Assembly (NCBI GenBank): GCA_900617975.1
Contig: UZAE01012168.1
Location: 1-55,922, forward strand
DNA length: 55,922 nucleotides
From: Rodentolepis nana
Taxonomy: Eukaryota; Platyhelminthes; Cestoda; Cyclophyllidea; Hymenolepididae
Reading direction: 5' to 3'
The notes below the pieces were generated by a model. It did no database searches, was not told where the DNA came from, and saw nothing but the letters and a program-made list of their open reading frames with translations. This document shows, one piece after another, positions 1 through 10,769 of the stretch (positions within the stretch are counted from its first letter, which is position 1; every line of letters begins with the position of its first letter). The position numbers and the translations under genes are program-made.

Positions 1-694
1 GGGACACAATAGATCCGCTTTCGAAGGAGAAATAGAGGCCATTAGGATAGTACTATGCCAATTATGTTGCCTGGACACGAAATTCACCAAAGCGGTGATA
101 CTTTCGGTTTCACAGTCAGCAATAAACTCAATTGAAAACAGAGAGCCACCCAAAACAGCTGAGATAAAGGAATGTAGAAAACTCTATGAGCTGCTGAGAG
201 AGAAAAACAAAACAGTGGTCCTACAATGGATTCTTGGTCACTGTGGCATTAAAGGCAATGAGCTTGCTGACACACATGCTAAGAAGGGAACAACAATTTT
301 GCAATGCATGTACCGGCCGATGTCTTTCCACACAATGAAGGCCTTAATCAGGAGAGAATTCAAGACCTCAAGGTGCAACGAACTTAAAGCTCGAACAAAG
401 GAGAAACAGTGGACAGTGGCACTCTCCGACATAGCCGACTGACCAAGAATCGAAGCCGTTGCTGAGTTTAGACAACGTTCCGGACACGATTACTTGGCAA
501 AACACCTTCACAGATTGGGAGTATACACTCAACCCACGTGCCCTCTATGTAACCTACAGGAGGAAATGGAGAAGACCCACCTGATTCGGTGTCCAGCTCT
601 AAAGACAACGACGAAAACCCAGAGTTGCTTGGAAGCAAGAAGACAGCTAATGAACTGCTATTAATTAACTGCTGTAAATGTACCCCCCCCCCCA
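1..694 (+). mobile_element. Non-LTR retrotransposon fragment, RNase H and C-terminal zinc-knuckle part (copy 1)
   Basis: The sequence translates as the end of a LINE polyprotein. It has an RNase H domain (motifs AFEGEIEAI, then [15 protein letters not shown]), then a C-terminal Cys/His cluster (CPLC...H...C), as in Jockey/I/R1-like elements. The copy is dead. The second catalytic aspartate of RNase H is lost: the reading is SVSQSAI where the copy at 12398 has SDSQSAI. A TGA stop also falls after DIAD at about 440-442, before the reading resumes with PRIEAVAEF. The fragment ends at an 11-C run (683-693). Its 5' limit is the window edge. The RNase H and Cys/His motifs are seen directly; the clade is inferred. 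Confidence 0.85.
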
Positions 695-1990
695 CCATTG
701 GGGTTCAACTTGAAAGACTATTGACACCTAGCTTTAATTTCTACTTCCATTTGACCCCCCTCTTTTCATCCATCACTGATAGATTTCTTTCAGACGAACT
801 TACACTATGAAAAATTATGTATTTTTTGTTTAACTAGGGGAGGGGGGTTATAATAGATATTTGCATGTCATATCTAAAATTGTTGCTAAAATGAGTGATT
901 TCATCCAAGAAAGAAAAACCATTAATAGATTGTTAAGTATTTGTATATTTGTTAAAATTTGCTAAATTGCCTGGTCGTTGCCTTGTAGACTTCTGGTGTA
1001 AAGCCTAGCATTAAGGTCATGGCGTGTCAGTATTAAGTTCCGGGACATGTGGCTATTTGGGAGGCAACAATAGAATTTGCAATGGGTATACTACCTGCGT
1101 CGGACGAAGACTTAAATTATGCTTTTCTAAACTTTAATTCACTCGGAAATTACGTCTTGATTGTGGGCTGCCATAGTGAAAAAAACCTTGAATAACTCTT
1201 TCCAACCCGGCTAAAATATCAATAGCAGCCGATGTTTCTTTGCGTAATCATAAATAGAAGTGACCCAGTGGAAGAGTGGATTAGAAAAACGAAAGAACTC
1301 CATAATGTGTTGCGGAGGTCGAGGTCTTGATAAGGAAGTATCATTAAATATTCTGAAGATGGAAAGAGAAGATCCACAAGTTTGAATAAGTAAGAAAGAA
1401 ATTACGCCGGACCTAGAGTCGATAGGGAGCACAAAAGTGGGTTGGGGTAGCCACTTGTCGCAGTGAACACTTCCATCTCAAACACCATGGGATTGTAATT
1501 GAATCTATTTCCTATCTTTGTTCCTTATTGCTTCACTTTACGCTCACGCATATTTTCGTGCCATCAAGTACTTACGTAATGATTGGCGGATTTACTATTT
1601 TACCTACTTACAGTTCTACAGTAGTAGAGTGCATGTTGCCAAATATATTGCCAGTATTTACCGTCATAAAAATAGATAGACATAACTTATTTTTTAGCTC
1701 GAAATAAAGTTAATGCATATTAATCGTACAAACTTATTTGCAGATATTAGATACTTAAAAGTTTAGTCGTATATCTTAAAATGGTGCACAATTTATGCAA
1801 ATACTTACTGTCTTACTTCACTAATTATTCAGAGAATAAGGCGGAGGAAATATCTAATTTTTGCGCATTTATTCAGATTACGCTAATTGCAGCCTAACAT
1901 TCTCACTTTCCTACTTTTAGGAAAAGGATATACGCAGTACAATGGTTTATCTTATTTACTATCCTGATCATATATGCATTTGCACATTAA
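695..1990. other. No recognisable gene
   Basis: This is AT-rich sequence between a LINE fragment and the first copy of the structured repeat. Around 1260-1340 a short open stretch reads like EEWIRKTKELHNVL. It has no family signature I can name and is soon stopped. Confidence 0.5.
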
Positions 1991-2280
1991 TTTATATCAA
2001 ATGGCAGACGGTTTGAGAGCTATCATTACCCCATTAGCTGAATTCGGGTTTGACGTCAAAATGACGAAAAAAGTCGTGAGGGGGACAGAAAAGTGATTCA
2101 CAGATGTTAAAGAGACAGACAGACAGAACAAAGGTGAGGTGAGTACTGTGAAGGTAGTCGAATATGACATGCATTGGGGTCATGGTAGTTTGAAGTCAGA
2201 AGTCAACTGTCGGTTAATAGACTTGTTGCCTTGTGAGTATACGCTGTCCATGGGGCATCACGTGGGGGTAAATCTATCGC
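1991..2280 (-). repeat. Structured ~300-bp repeat, near full length
   Basis: Read on the minus strand, the copy starts with the GATAGA(C/T)TTACC module and ends with the tail ATTTGATATAAA. The outer stem is kept through a G-U type wobble: the 5' arm is ATAGATTT and the 3' arm AAGTCTAT. The inner arm pair around GTTGACTTC and GAAGTCAAC is degraded here. Confidence 0.85.
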
Positions 2281-3245
2281 ATATTCTTTTCGCATTGCAT
2301 TCACTTTAACTATGTATCAAAGGGGGTAACTAATGGGGTAACTAATCATCAAAATAACTACAATTTCCAATTCAAATGCTGTCCATACAACTGTGCGAAT
2401 TCTTTTCTTACTGTTAGCAAGCCAGTTAATTAAGGCATTTTTATGAAATATCAAACGTATTCATTTCACTGTCACAATCCCTAAATCATACTGAGAGTTT
2501 TGCTTTAACTATCAGGTACGCACCCGGGGTTAAGAGAAAGTGGATGAAACTTCAACGATCAACTATGAGGGCAATCGAGGATGAGAAGTCCGACTTTCTA
2601 ACTCTTTGCGCACATAGAAGGGGGTCATATAGGAGTCGGGAATGGCTGCAGAATCTGGGGACTGATTGCCATGGTGGCACCTACAATCAGATTACTGGTG
2701 ATAGTCAGAGTTGGCCCCAACCAAGGTGGTAAGAAATGAAGTTTAGGATAATTGCATACTTTGGGGTCATAGTTCCTCACTGGTCCACAGAATGATCACA
2801 ATGGTCTGCATTCAAGCTGATGCTTCCCTACTTACAGAGAAGGTTATTATCTTAATGCTATTCATGGCACTCACTAGTTTTCACCACTTTCCCTTCACAG
2901 TACTAGAGAACCTCTATTTATCTATTACGTGATCAGATCTGAGTAGTACAAACAGTTGCTGGTTGGTGCACAAAGTTTGCAATATAAGTCGTATGAATAC
3001 CAATGGTTAGGAAAAAATATGTATTAAATTGGTGAAGGTTATTCAAGGAACTGAGTGAATCCTCAAGTTTAATAGTAACCAACTCCATTTTGGAACTTAT
3101 CTGATGTTCATGTGCTTACAACCATATTTGCGTCTATTTCTCCCAACCCAAAACTTTAATTCTAGCTAGCACTGAAATTTCTTTAAGTCAGAATTACGAA
3201 AGGAAGTAAGACAATTCTCCTCAAAGACATCTAACATTCCATATC
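2281..3245. other. No recognisable gene
   Basis: An open frame of 62 codons at 2544-2732 (plus strand) shows no domain or splice context that I recognise. A short tandem duplication (ggggtaactaat) occurs at about 2321-2346. Nothing else stands out. Confidence 0.5.
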
Positions 3246-3478
3246 TGGGGTGTGCGATAGACTTACCTCCACGCGGTGCACCCCGGGGAACGTATACTCA
3301 TACTTATCTTAATTTTTCCCTGCCTTTGTGTATGTGTGCCTCTTGTACATCATTGAATCACTCTTCTGTCCTCACTCTCCACTTTATCTCACATTGATGT
3401 TCCTCCTACCCTCTGTGAAGCCCAAAGTCAGCTAAAGGACTAATGATAAGTGTAATAAAGCCCGACATTTGAAATACA
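3246..3478 (+). repeat. Structured ~300-bp repeat, internally deleted
   Basis: The 5' module (GTGCGATAGACTTACCTCCACG) is followed directly by the pyrimidine-rich middle, so the 3' arm of the outer stem and the GTTGACTTC arm are missing. The tail hairpin (GGACTAATGATAA...ATAAAGCCC) and the ATTTGAAATA end are present. Confidence 0.85.
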
Positions 3479-4075
3479 TTCCACATCCCATTGTATTGCC
3501 GTCAAGATTGGCAGACCCATTTGAGTATTGTAATACCACCTTTCCTGTTTAGCTGCATAATGCTAATAATAATTCATATTAAGAAGGCTTTAATCAGTCA
3601 GGCCAATTCATTGGGAACCTAATGCAAACTGACACAAATATGTCGGCGCAGATAAAGTTCATTATCAGTTCAATTAAGGTCACGAAAATGTACTATTTAT
3701 TAATTTTCGTGTTATTACCCAGGGTGGTGAGAAATGAATAGGAGTTTTAATCGCAGGAAACCATCTGAAGAAGCAGATTTTCCCATATATCAGCTAAAGT
3801 TTGAAATGGGGGAAGGGGGATGTCAAGAAGACTAGGCCTTGAAAACCTTACTTTTATTAAATTCTGAAGCCTTTTGATTGGTGTATGGAGTATAGCTTAC
3901 TTTATGATCTCCCAATACTCAGAGCTTATGAATTACCTCCAAGTTTAATCGAAGAGTTTATGTGCACAATATCCAGAACTCGCAAACCGATTGATCTAAT
4001 TTCGTGGTTGGTCTTATCATCTCAAGTTATTTCGATATTTCTCTACATGGAGGTCAAAACATTGTAATTACAAAT

Positions 4076-4362
4076 GTTTATTTATTCATTTCTAATGGCA
4101 GGCTTCATGGTAGTCATCGTTAACCCTCTAGTTGACTTCGGGCTTCACAGAGGGAGGTACATTAAAGTCGAAAAAAATCAGGAGGAGGAACAGAAGAGTG
4201 ATTAGGAGATTAAAAGGGACAGTCACAAAAGTAGAGAAAAGGGTAAGGTGAGTACTGTTGAAGTGGTCAAAGTCAGAAGTCAACTGCCGGTTTATAGACT
4301 TTTTGCCGCATGAGTATACGTTGCCCAAGGTGAACCACGCAATGGTAAATCTCTCACACCCC
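4076..4362 (-). repeat. Structured ~300-bp repeat, near full length
   Basis: On the minus strand all parts are present: 5' module (diverged, AGATTTACC), outer-stem partner AAGTCTATAAACC, GTTGACTTC arm, purine/pyrimidine-skewed middle, GAAGTCAAC arm, tail hairpin and an AAATAAATAAA-like 3' end. Confidence 0.85.
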
Positions 4363-5708
4363 CTAACTATAAATGTAAGCACCTAGACCTGATCATGACA
4401 GACAGCTAGCCTGTCTCCGTCCTAGTTAACATGTTAATGCTTGTTCTCATTATTGGAAATGAGTCCAAAGGAGAAAGTGAAAAAAATAATGTCTCAAATT
4501 TACATAAGCATGACATGGCGCCACCTTTCTAACTCCTAATTTGTTTCCGTTCAATGCGTTACTGTGCCGAAGTAATTTAAACAAAACTTACTTTTCGCAA
4601 ATAAGAAGGCAAAATAAAATAAAAAATTTCGCAAATAAACATAGCAGGAAAACTTATTTTTCCATAACCACATTAGGGTGTATCTAGGGCAAAGTGATTT
4701 AAATAACTAAAATAACAAAAATCAAAGCCACAATAAATATTTTCTTTTTAGGGCAATTAGTGGCTTAAAATGCAATTGCTACAATCGATTGATAATTGCA
4801 GGTGCTATCAACTGCGCATCTAGTTTTACTGTGGTGGAAAGAAATAGACAATACTATATTACTATCGATTGATGGTCGCTTGGTTGAAAGCTATTGGCCA
4901 GTATTAATGAATGATTTTGACATTTATATTCTTTCTTATTTCGCGTGTTACACACACTTCAGAGCCACCAGATTTTTAATCTGATAAGCTAGTACTGGTT
5001 GTTGAAGCGCTAAGTGGTACCATAACCAGACTGTGAAGCTATCCCAAAAGTCCTAGTACGGTAGATATTACCTTACGAAACGAATGATCTTTTTGAAAGG
5101 TTACTAGGTTACCATATCCTGTCTCAATACGAAAGAACTAAGATTTATGTAAAACGTAGTAAATATTAACAATTGAAGTGAATAAAAGAGGAAAACTAGT
5201 GTTGAGCGAGTGGAATCTAGACTGCGAGAAAGAGGGCCCATGGAGGTTTGATAAGGTCGCTAAAAGGTTTAGCGTCCTTCTTTTCTAGATGAATAACCAA
5301 TAAAATTAAGAACTGACAATTAGGAGGAAATTGTGAGCCAATGCTGGACCTCTAAGCGGTGTCATTGATTCCACAATGATCCTCTCTTCAACAGTCAATC
5401 ACATAAGAATAATTTAATAAACGAAAGAACCTTATTTGACATCCCTAAGCGTCAAAAAATCTTCCTCCACACCTTAATTAACTGCCACGTGCACATTATT
5501 CCATTGGGCACCTGGCGGTGATCTAACTTCAAGTCAATATTAATTGTGCAAGTCAAAGTTAATGAATTGGAATTAGTGGAGTCAGAATTTATCCATCTCA
5601 AAGAAACTTCCATTCTGATGTGAAATTATTAATAATATTTCAAATAATTGTTGTGGAAATACTGAAGGTTTGTGGTAAATTTTACAGAATAATACCTGAG
5701 TGCTTGTT

Positions 5709-5739
<31 letters not shown>

Positions 5740-7523
5740 TTACTTCAAAAGTGTAAAGCCTTCCTCATACTTAATGACAGCAGGAATGGCTGACTGGAAC
5801 CCACCCCATTCAAGACGAGACGGCCCTCCAAATATGGCTCCTTTAACACTGCAATGGTGGCTACTGTGGCAGGTGGAAAGCGGCACAACAGACAATCTGA
5901 TTTGATTGACCTCCAACAACCGAGTTTTATTTCTTGCTACAGATCAAGGCCGTAATGAACACTAATGTCTGCTCTTTTTTCAATAATTATTTGAAAATAG
6001 CGCAATTCCATTGTCTAGTGATTTTCTTCAAAAATCTCATCAACCTAACAGTAATCAACTATTCGTTATATTTCCTGATTCAGTGTGTTGAATTTATTTC
6101 GAACACTGTTCAACTTAAATTCGTATTCCCCGCCTTTCTTGATCCTCAACATTAAGTAGATCAGGTGGTTACTTTGTTGCCTGGATGAGCAGTGATAAAT
6201 TTAGAAATTGCAACAGACATTTTGACAACTATGCTGTGCTACTGAGAAGGCGACATCATTTTCTTATTTTTCACATTCAGCTAGGCGTAATTCCATTTTC
6301 GCTCCAAAACAAAACCGCCAACAAGTCAATTTGCGCTTTTTGCGTCTTTGAACTTCTAATTGAAAGTCAAAATCTTTTTAGGCGATTGCAATGTATTTAT
6401 TTAAATTCCACTCTATGTTTTTACTTTTTAAGCTCGGAAATGATATTATTCCTAGTTAATTTATTTTTGAAGAGTAAGCGGTAATTGATTACCGTGCTAT
6501 TCACTTTTGTCCATGCATTATCAATAAATAATAGGCATTTAATTTGACGTTTCCTGCTTCTAAAAAGTAGACCATTATGAAATTTGATTTTCAATGAACC
6601 TCATGAGCAGACTTAATTGATGATCACGCTGAAAACTTTGTCAAAGAAGAGTCTTTCAGCCTTTTTAGCTATTTCCTCTTTTGTAGACACTGGAAGTTTG
6701 CGAAAGTAATAACATCAGCACTTTAATACAATAACGATTTAGTTACTACATTGCAACAGTTGAACGCCGTCCGTGGATAAACGGTAAAGGTCCACATTGA
6801 CTATGTTAGAGCTCAGAGAGTTGATCTTCAGTGCATTATACCGAATGATTTGTTAATTCCAGTCAACCATGGAAGGTGGTATAGTGTGGACAACTCACAA
6901 GGGTGACTTCAAAGTGGTTTCCCCGCACCCTAGTCCAATAATGATGAAATCTCCTAGTGGTTTGGTGGAAATTTACACAACGAACAGAATTCATCTCACG
7001 TCTTCGTTGACATCAATTTCTAGTGCATTATCGCAATTAGCAAGTGGATTTAAGTAAAAAATTACCGACGGATATTTTTTGGGCAACATTTTACTGTTGC
7101 AAGTCTATTTTTTGCCTCTTTAGGGTCTATCTGCTCTAAGTTATTTCACTAACTGTGCAAAGGCTTTGTCGTATTGCAGCCCTCTTTGAATTTTCTGGTG
7201 TTACAAATAGAATTACATCTTACTAAGGAAGCCAGGCAGCTTAGAGACAACCTATGAAAATTGTTCAACTCGAGAAAAAAGTTAAACTGTGAATTTGAAC
7301 CACGTCTGTTGGCTTCTTGCTGTAGGATGTATAGCACAAGTAGATATTTATTAGGACATATAACATAAATTAGACGAGTAAGTATGAAAGCACATGTAGT
7401 TCATAGGATGCACGAAAACAGGGTTCACGAAGCAAAGAGTTGACCTGGTGAGGGAAAGGTCACCCCAAGTGCAGCATGAAGTTAAGGGCGTTACTTTGTT
7501 TCCACAAGTCCACATCGCATATA
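4363..7523. other. No recognisable gene
   Basis: This AT-rich region contains a few short open frames (for example 5934-6155 and 6185-6484, plus strand) without homology I can recognise or convincing splice sites. A CA dinucleotide repeat lies at 5712-5739. At about 4587-4645 there is a short direct repeat of the string TTCGCAAATAA. Confidence 0.5.
5712..5739. repeat. (CA)n microsatellite
   Basis: About 14 uninterrupted CA units in AT-rich intergenic sequence. Confidence 0.97.
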
Positions 7524-7838
7524 GGAATTCAAGACCTCAAGGTGCAACGTACTTAAAGCTCAAACAAAGGAGAAACAGTGGACAGTGGCAAGAATCGAAG
7601 CCGTTGCTGAGTTTCGACTATGTACCGGACACCATTGCCTGGCAAAACACCGTCACAGATTGAGAGTATACACTCAACCCACATGCCCCCTATGTGACCT
7701 ACAGGAGGAAATGGAGAAGACCCACCTGATTCGGTGTCCAGCCCTAAAGACAACGACGAAAACCCAGAGATACTGGGAAGCAAGAAGACCGCCAATGAAC
7801 TGTTATTAATTAACTGCTATATATGTACCCCCCCCCAC
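7524..7838 (+). mobile_element. Non-LTR retrotransposon fragment, C-terminal end (copy 2)
   Basis: This is a 5'-truncated copy of the LINE seen at 1-694. It starts within the sequence after RNase H (GGAATTCAAGACCTC). Relative to copies 1 and 3 it lacks about 24 nt, including the TGA stop, so the frame is open through the [18 protein letters not shown] zinc-knuckle-like motif to MNCY and a stop at about 7807-7809. It ends in a 9-C run (7828-7836). It is followed at once by the tail of the structured repeat. Confidence 0.85.
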
Positions 7839-7862
7839 CCATGGGGAAAGGGGAAGTGAAAG

Positions 7863-7909
7863 TTTATGGCCTAATGATAAATTTCATAAAGCCTGCCATT
7901 TGAAATAAA
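7863..7909 (+). repeat. Isolated tail of the structured repeat, abutting LINE copy 2
   Basis: Contains the GGCCTAATGATAAATTTCATAAAGCC hairpin (arms GGC...GCC and ATGATA/TTTCAT) and the end CATTTGAAATAAA. It lies about 30 nt after the poly-C end of LINE copy 2, so it may be that LINE's own 3' tail. Confidence 0.75.
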
Positions 7910-10619
7910 CTTCGAATATAGGCAAATGTTCTTCCGTCTGGCTTTTCCAGTCCAACATTTTCTTCCAATGTGTTCTGATACTTACACTACCACCAGCCAT
8001 GTGTTTTCTTCTAAAGGACCACCTTGAAAAGGGTTGTGGGCTCCTTTTTAAGCGAAAATCCGGAGGCTTTATCAATCGCATAATTAGTAAATAGCATTCT
8101 CCCTATCAGTTTAAATAACTCTTGGCCTTGCTATTTATAAATTAAACGTTTATTAACACCCTTGGTACATAATTGTTTAGTCAGATCAATCGACATTTTC
8201 TAACCGATAAACCGAATGAAATAAGTAGGAATATTGAAATGTGCGAACCAATGAACCCCTTGTATTCTGATTTCTGTGTTTCTTCAATTTAGATTAATAT
8301 AACACAGAAAATCTAATTAAACGCTGTTTTGTATGACATTAATTAAAAGAGCCCTCAAAATTATTTAAAAGGATTAACTAAAAAACTAATTATGGGGAGA
8401 CTTAAAGATAAATTTAATTTATTGCCTTAAAATCAGGCTATAATTAAAAGAAATAAGAGAATTTGTGAGCCATAATTATGTCGACACAATTATGACGGAT
8501 TTTAATTAATTTATAACTAAAATGTCTGAATTCGTCGGAACTTAATCAACTGGTGTCATTATTTTGAATTGATCTAAAAGTATTGGGGAAAATTTCAAAG
8601 ATCCCACAGATATTAGATTATATCCTGTTATGTTGTGTCAATGCAATCTCTTTAGACATAAAAATGAGACAGTCATGACGACAGGGGTCAATTATAGCCA
8701 AGTTGTCTGGTCTCAAAGGGAGTTTGCCATTTGGCCAGGAAGTGGGGAATTGGATATCCCAGTGGTCATAGATTTCTCCCTTATATTTCGACAAACCCTT
8801 TTTTCTTCCAAAAACGGACAATCACTGAATATAGGCGTGAAAGCTTTGTTTAGAATATAAGAGATTGGGGCAGAGCCAATAGCTATGTTATTTTAACTAC
8901 GATTTAAAAAACATCATTTGGAGATAATATTTTCGTCCACTCATTATTCTCTGCAAGCAATGGTTACCTGAGAATTTTAAAAAAAATCATTTTGCAATCG
9001 GCTGTTAAATGTCCGGCATTATTAACTACAAACCCCAACTGGAAAGTATTGGTAAAAATAGACTTGAACAGACAGAGGTTCCCATACAACTGGTTTGATG
9101 GGAAAGGTGCATTCCTACATCATACTGCTTAGCAAAATAAACCACTTCTATTTTCTTCTACACAACTGAATATGCATAGATGATTGTCCAACTGGTGACC
9201 TTTAACTTGACAGGCTATTGGATGCCTCTATCCGTAAAATCCACCTTTTCAGTTTCGTGCCTACTATTTCAACTCCATTTCTTATGCACTTCTTCTAATA
9301 TGGGAGGGTACAGAAGATCTTGAGTGGACAGACCTACACATCGACCGCCAGGTCACCCGAAGGAAGTGATTTTCAAGCTCTACTTTTTAGCGCACTTAAG
9401 ACCTTCTAAGAAGTCTTCGTGTAATTATTTAACAGACTACTATCAACCGAAATACTCGCTCTTTTCCATCAATAAATTTGTATTGTTGAGTTTTCATCAA
9501 ATGATATCTAATTTAACAAATCTGAACATCACTCATACACCATTCACCTTTATGATAATTTTTGTTACTTTTATTTATTTGAGAATTTATCACCATTACA
9601 GCAAAAATTCTATATTGAAACCTCTTAACCGATAATATCTCTAACTTGACAAATATGCTTCCATCACTACTTTTTCATATTCGACACAACTTTTTACAAT
9701 TTTAGACTAACGCCTCATTATTAATACTAGTTTGAAAAAAAAACATTTTGAAAAGAGAAGGAATAGCAGAGTCCCACATAAATTGGATAATAAGATTTTA
9801 TAAATTCAAAAAAGCACTTATATTTTGATGGGAAGTTCACAATGATGGAAATATTATGTTTTTCTCCTCTATTTCACATAACGAACTGATAAAGTGGCAG
9901 TAATTCTCACACAGGAAATTAGGAGATTCCACTCACTTTTACCGATTTCAACGTTATTATTGGAATGTGAGTCTTTTACTAGTGTGCTATAATTTGTGAT
10001 AACTGGCGGTAAATATACCTTTCGGCATTCAACCTCGTAGGGAGAAGACGCCATGGAGAAGAAACCCGCACCACATTACTTCGCATTCTGGCCTCCAACG
10101 ACGGGTCCCACTTTGAACATATCTCAGCTTTCTCCTTGATCCATAAGCACAATATATACTTATTCACACAAATCCACGTAGAAACATTAAAAGCTCAATA
10201 TTGGCTAGATGCAAAACCCCCCAGACTGCTATAGTGTAAACAATTCCAAGAATGGAAGAAACAAATAGTGAATAGCGATAATACGGGGGTAAATCAGCCC
10301 TTATGCATTTGAATAAATATAGTTAAATCATATCAATAACTTATTACAATTCAGAACAATGGGAGAAAGATGTTACGTCTTTTTACGGAGTTGGGGTGAG
10401 GACGTGCAAGTGCGAATATGGAGTGGGGAAGGGGGGGACGTTAAGATCCTATTCGCACAGCCATTCAAGGAAAAATGATGAGGGATTACAACAGTCGGAC
10501 ATCCAATGGCGACCAAATATCAGGGATAAATGCAGAGTTGAGAGGGCAGAAAATAGGCACAAGGGGGGGGGGGGGGGGAGGTCTGTATACAAAAATGGTT
10601 TGAGAAAGAGACGAGTGGA
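7910..10619. other. No recognisable gene; 3' flank of the cytospin-like gene
   Basis: AT-rich sequence. The open frame 9324-9635 (plus strand, 103 codons) has no recognisable domain and ends in basic, hydrophobic AT-rich sequence, so I treat it as chance. The part from about 10300 should contain the 3' UTR of the minus-strand gene, but I found no clear AATAAA on that strand. A 16-G run lies at 10563-10578. Confidence 0.5.
10563..10578. repeat. Poly-G run
   Basis: Sixteen consecutive G, about 40 bp beyond the stop codon of the cytospin-like gene, within its 3' UTR (C on the transcribed strand). Confidence 0.95.
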
Positions 10620-10769
10620 TTAAGATGAGGGGTTTGAGACTTCGAAGTGTTTGTAGATCGAGGCGATGTAAGCCATAACACTAGCCCAGTCGGGACGGTC
10701 GTTTGTGAGCATTTCATTCAAATCAAGAGTAGTTGGGATACCCTGGCTTTCAGCGACTTTAAAAGCAAC
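10620..10769 (-). CDS. SPECC1L: Cytospin-like exon 4 (end of CH domain)
   Basis: After TTTTTCAG the exon reads [40 protein letters not shown], then a short tail and TAA. It is the last part of the CH domain and too short to be found as an isolated open frame. The match to the family's AAESVGIKSTLDINEM...RPDWQNVM signature fixes it. Confidence 0.93.
   Translation of the reverse strand, partial: VAFKVAESQGIPTTLDLNEMLTNDRPDWASVMAYIASIYKHFEVSNPSS

Noticed and set aside
3246..3330. tRNA-derived SINE head in the structured repeat
   Set aside because: TGGTGCACCCTGG and AGTTGACTTC only loosely resemble A and B boxes, and no cloverleaf forms. The origin of the repeat's 5' end is left open.
9324..9635. 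103-codon open frame, plus strand
   Set aside because: Hydrophobic, AT-driven sequence without family motifs, and no repeat or splice evidence.
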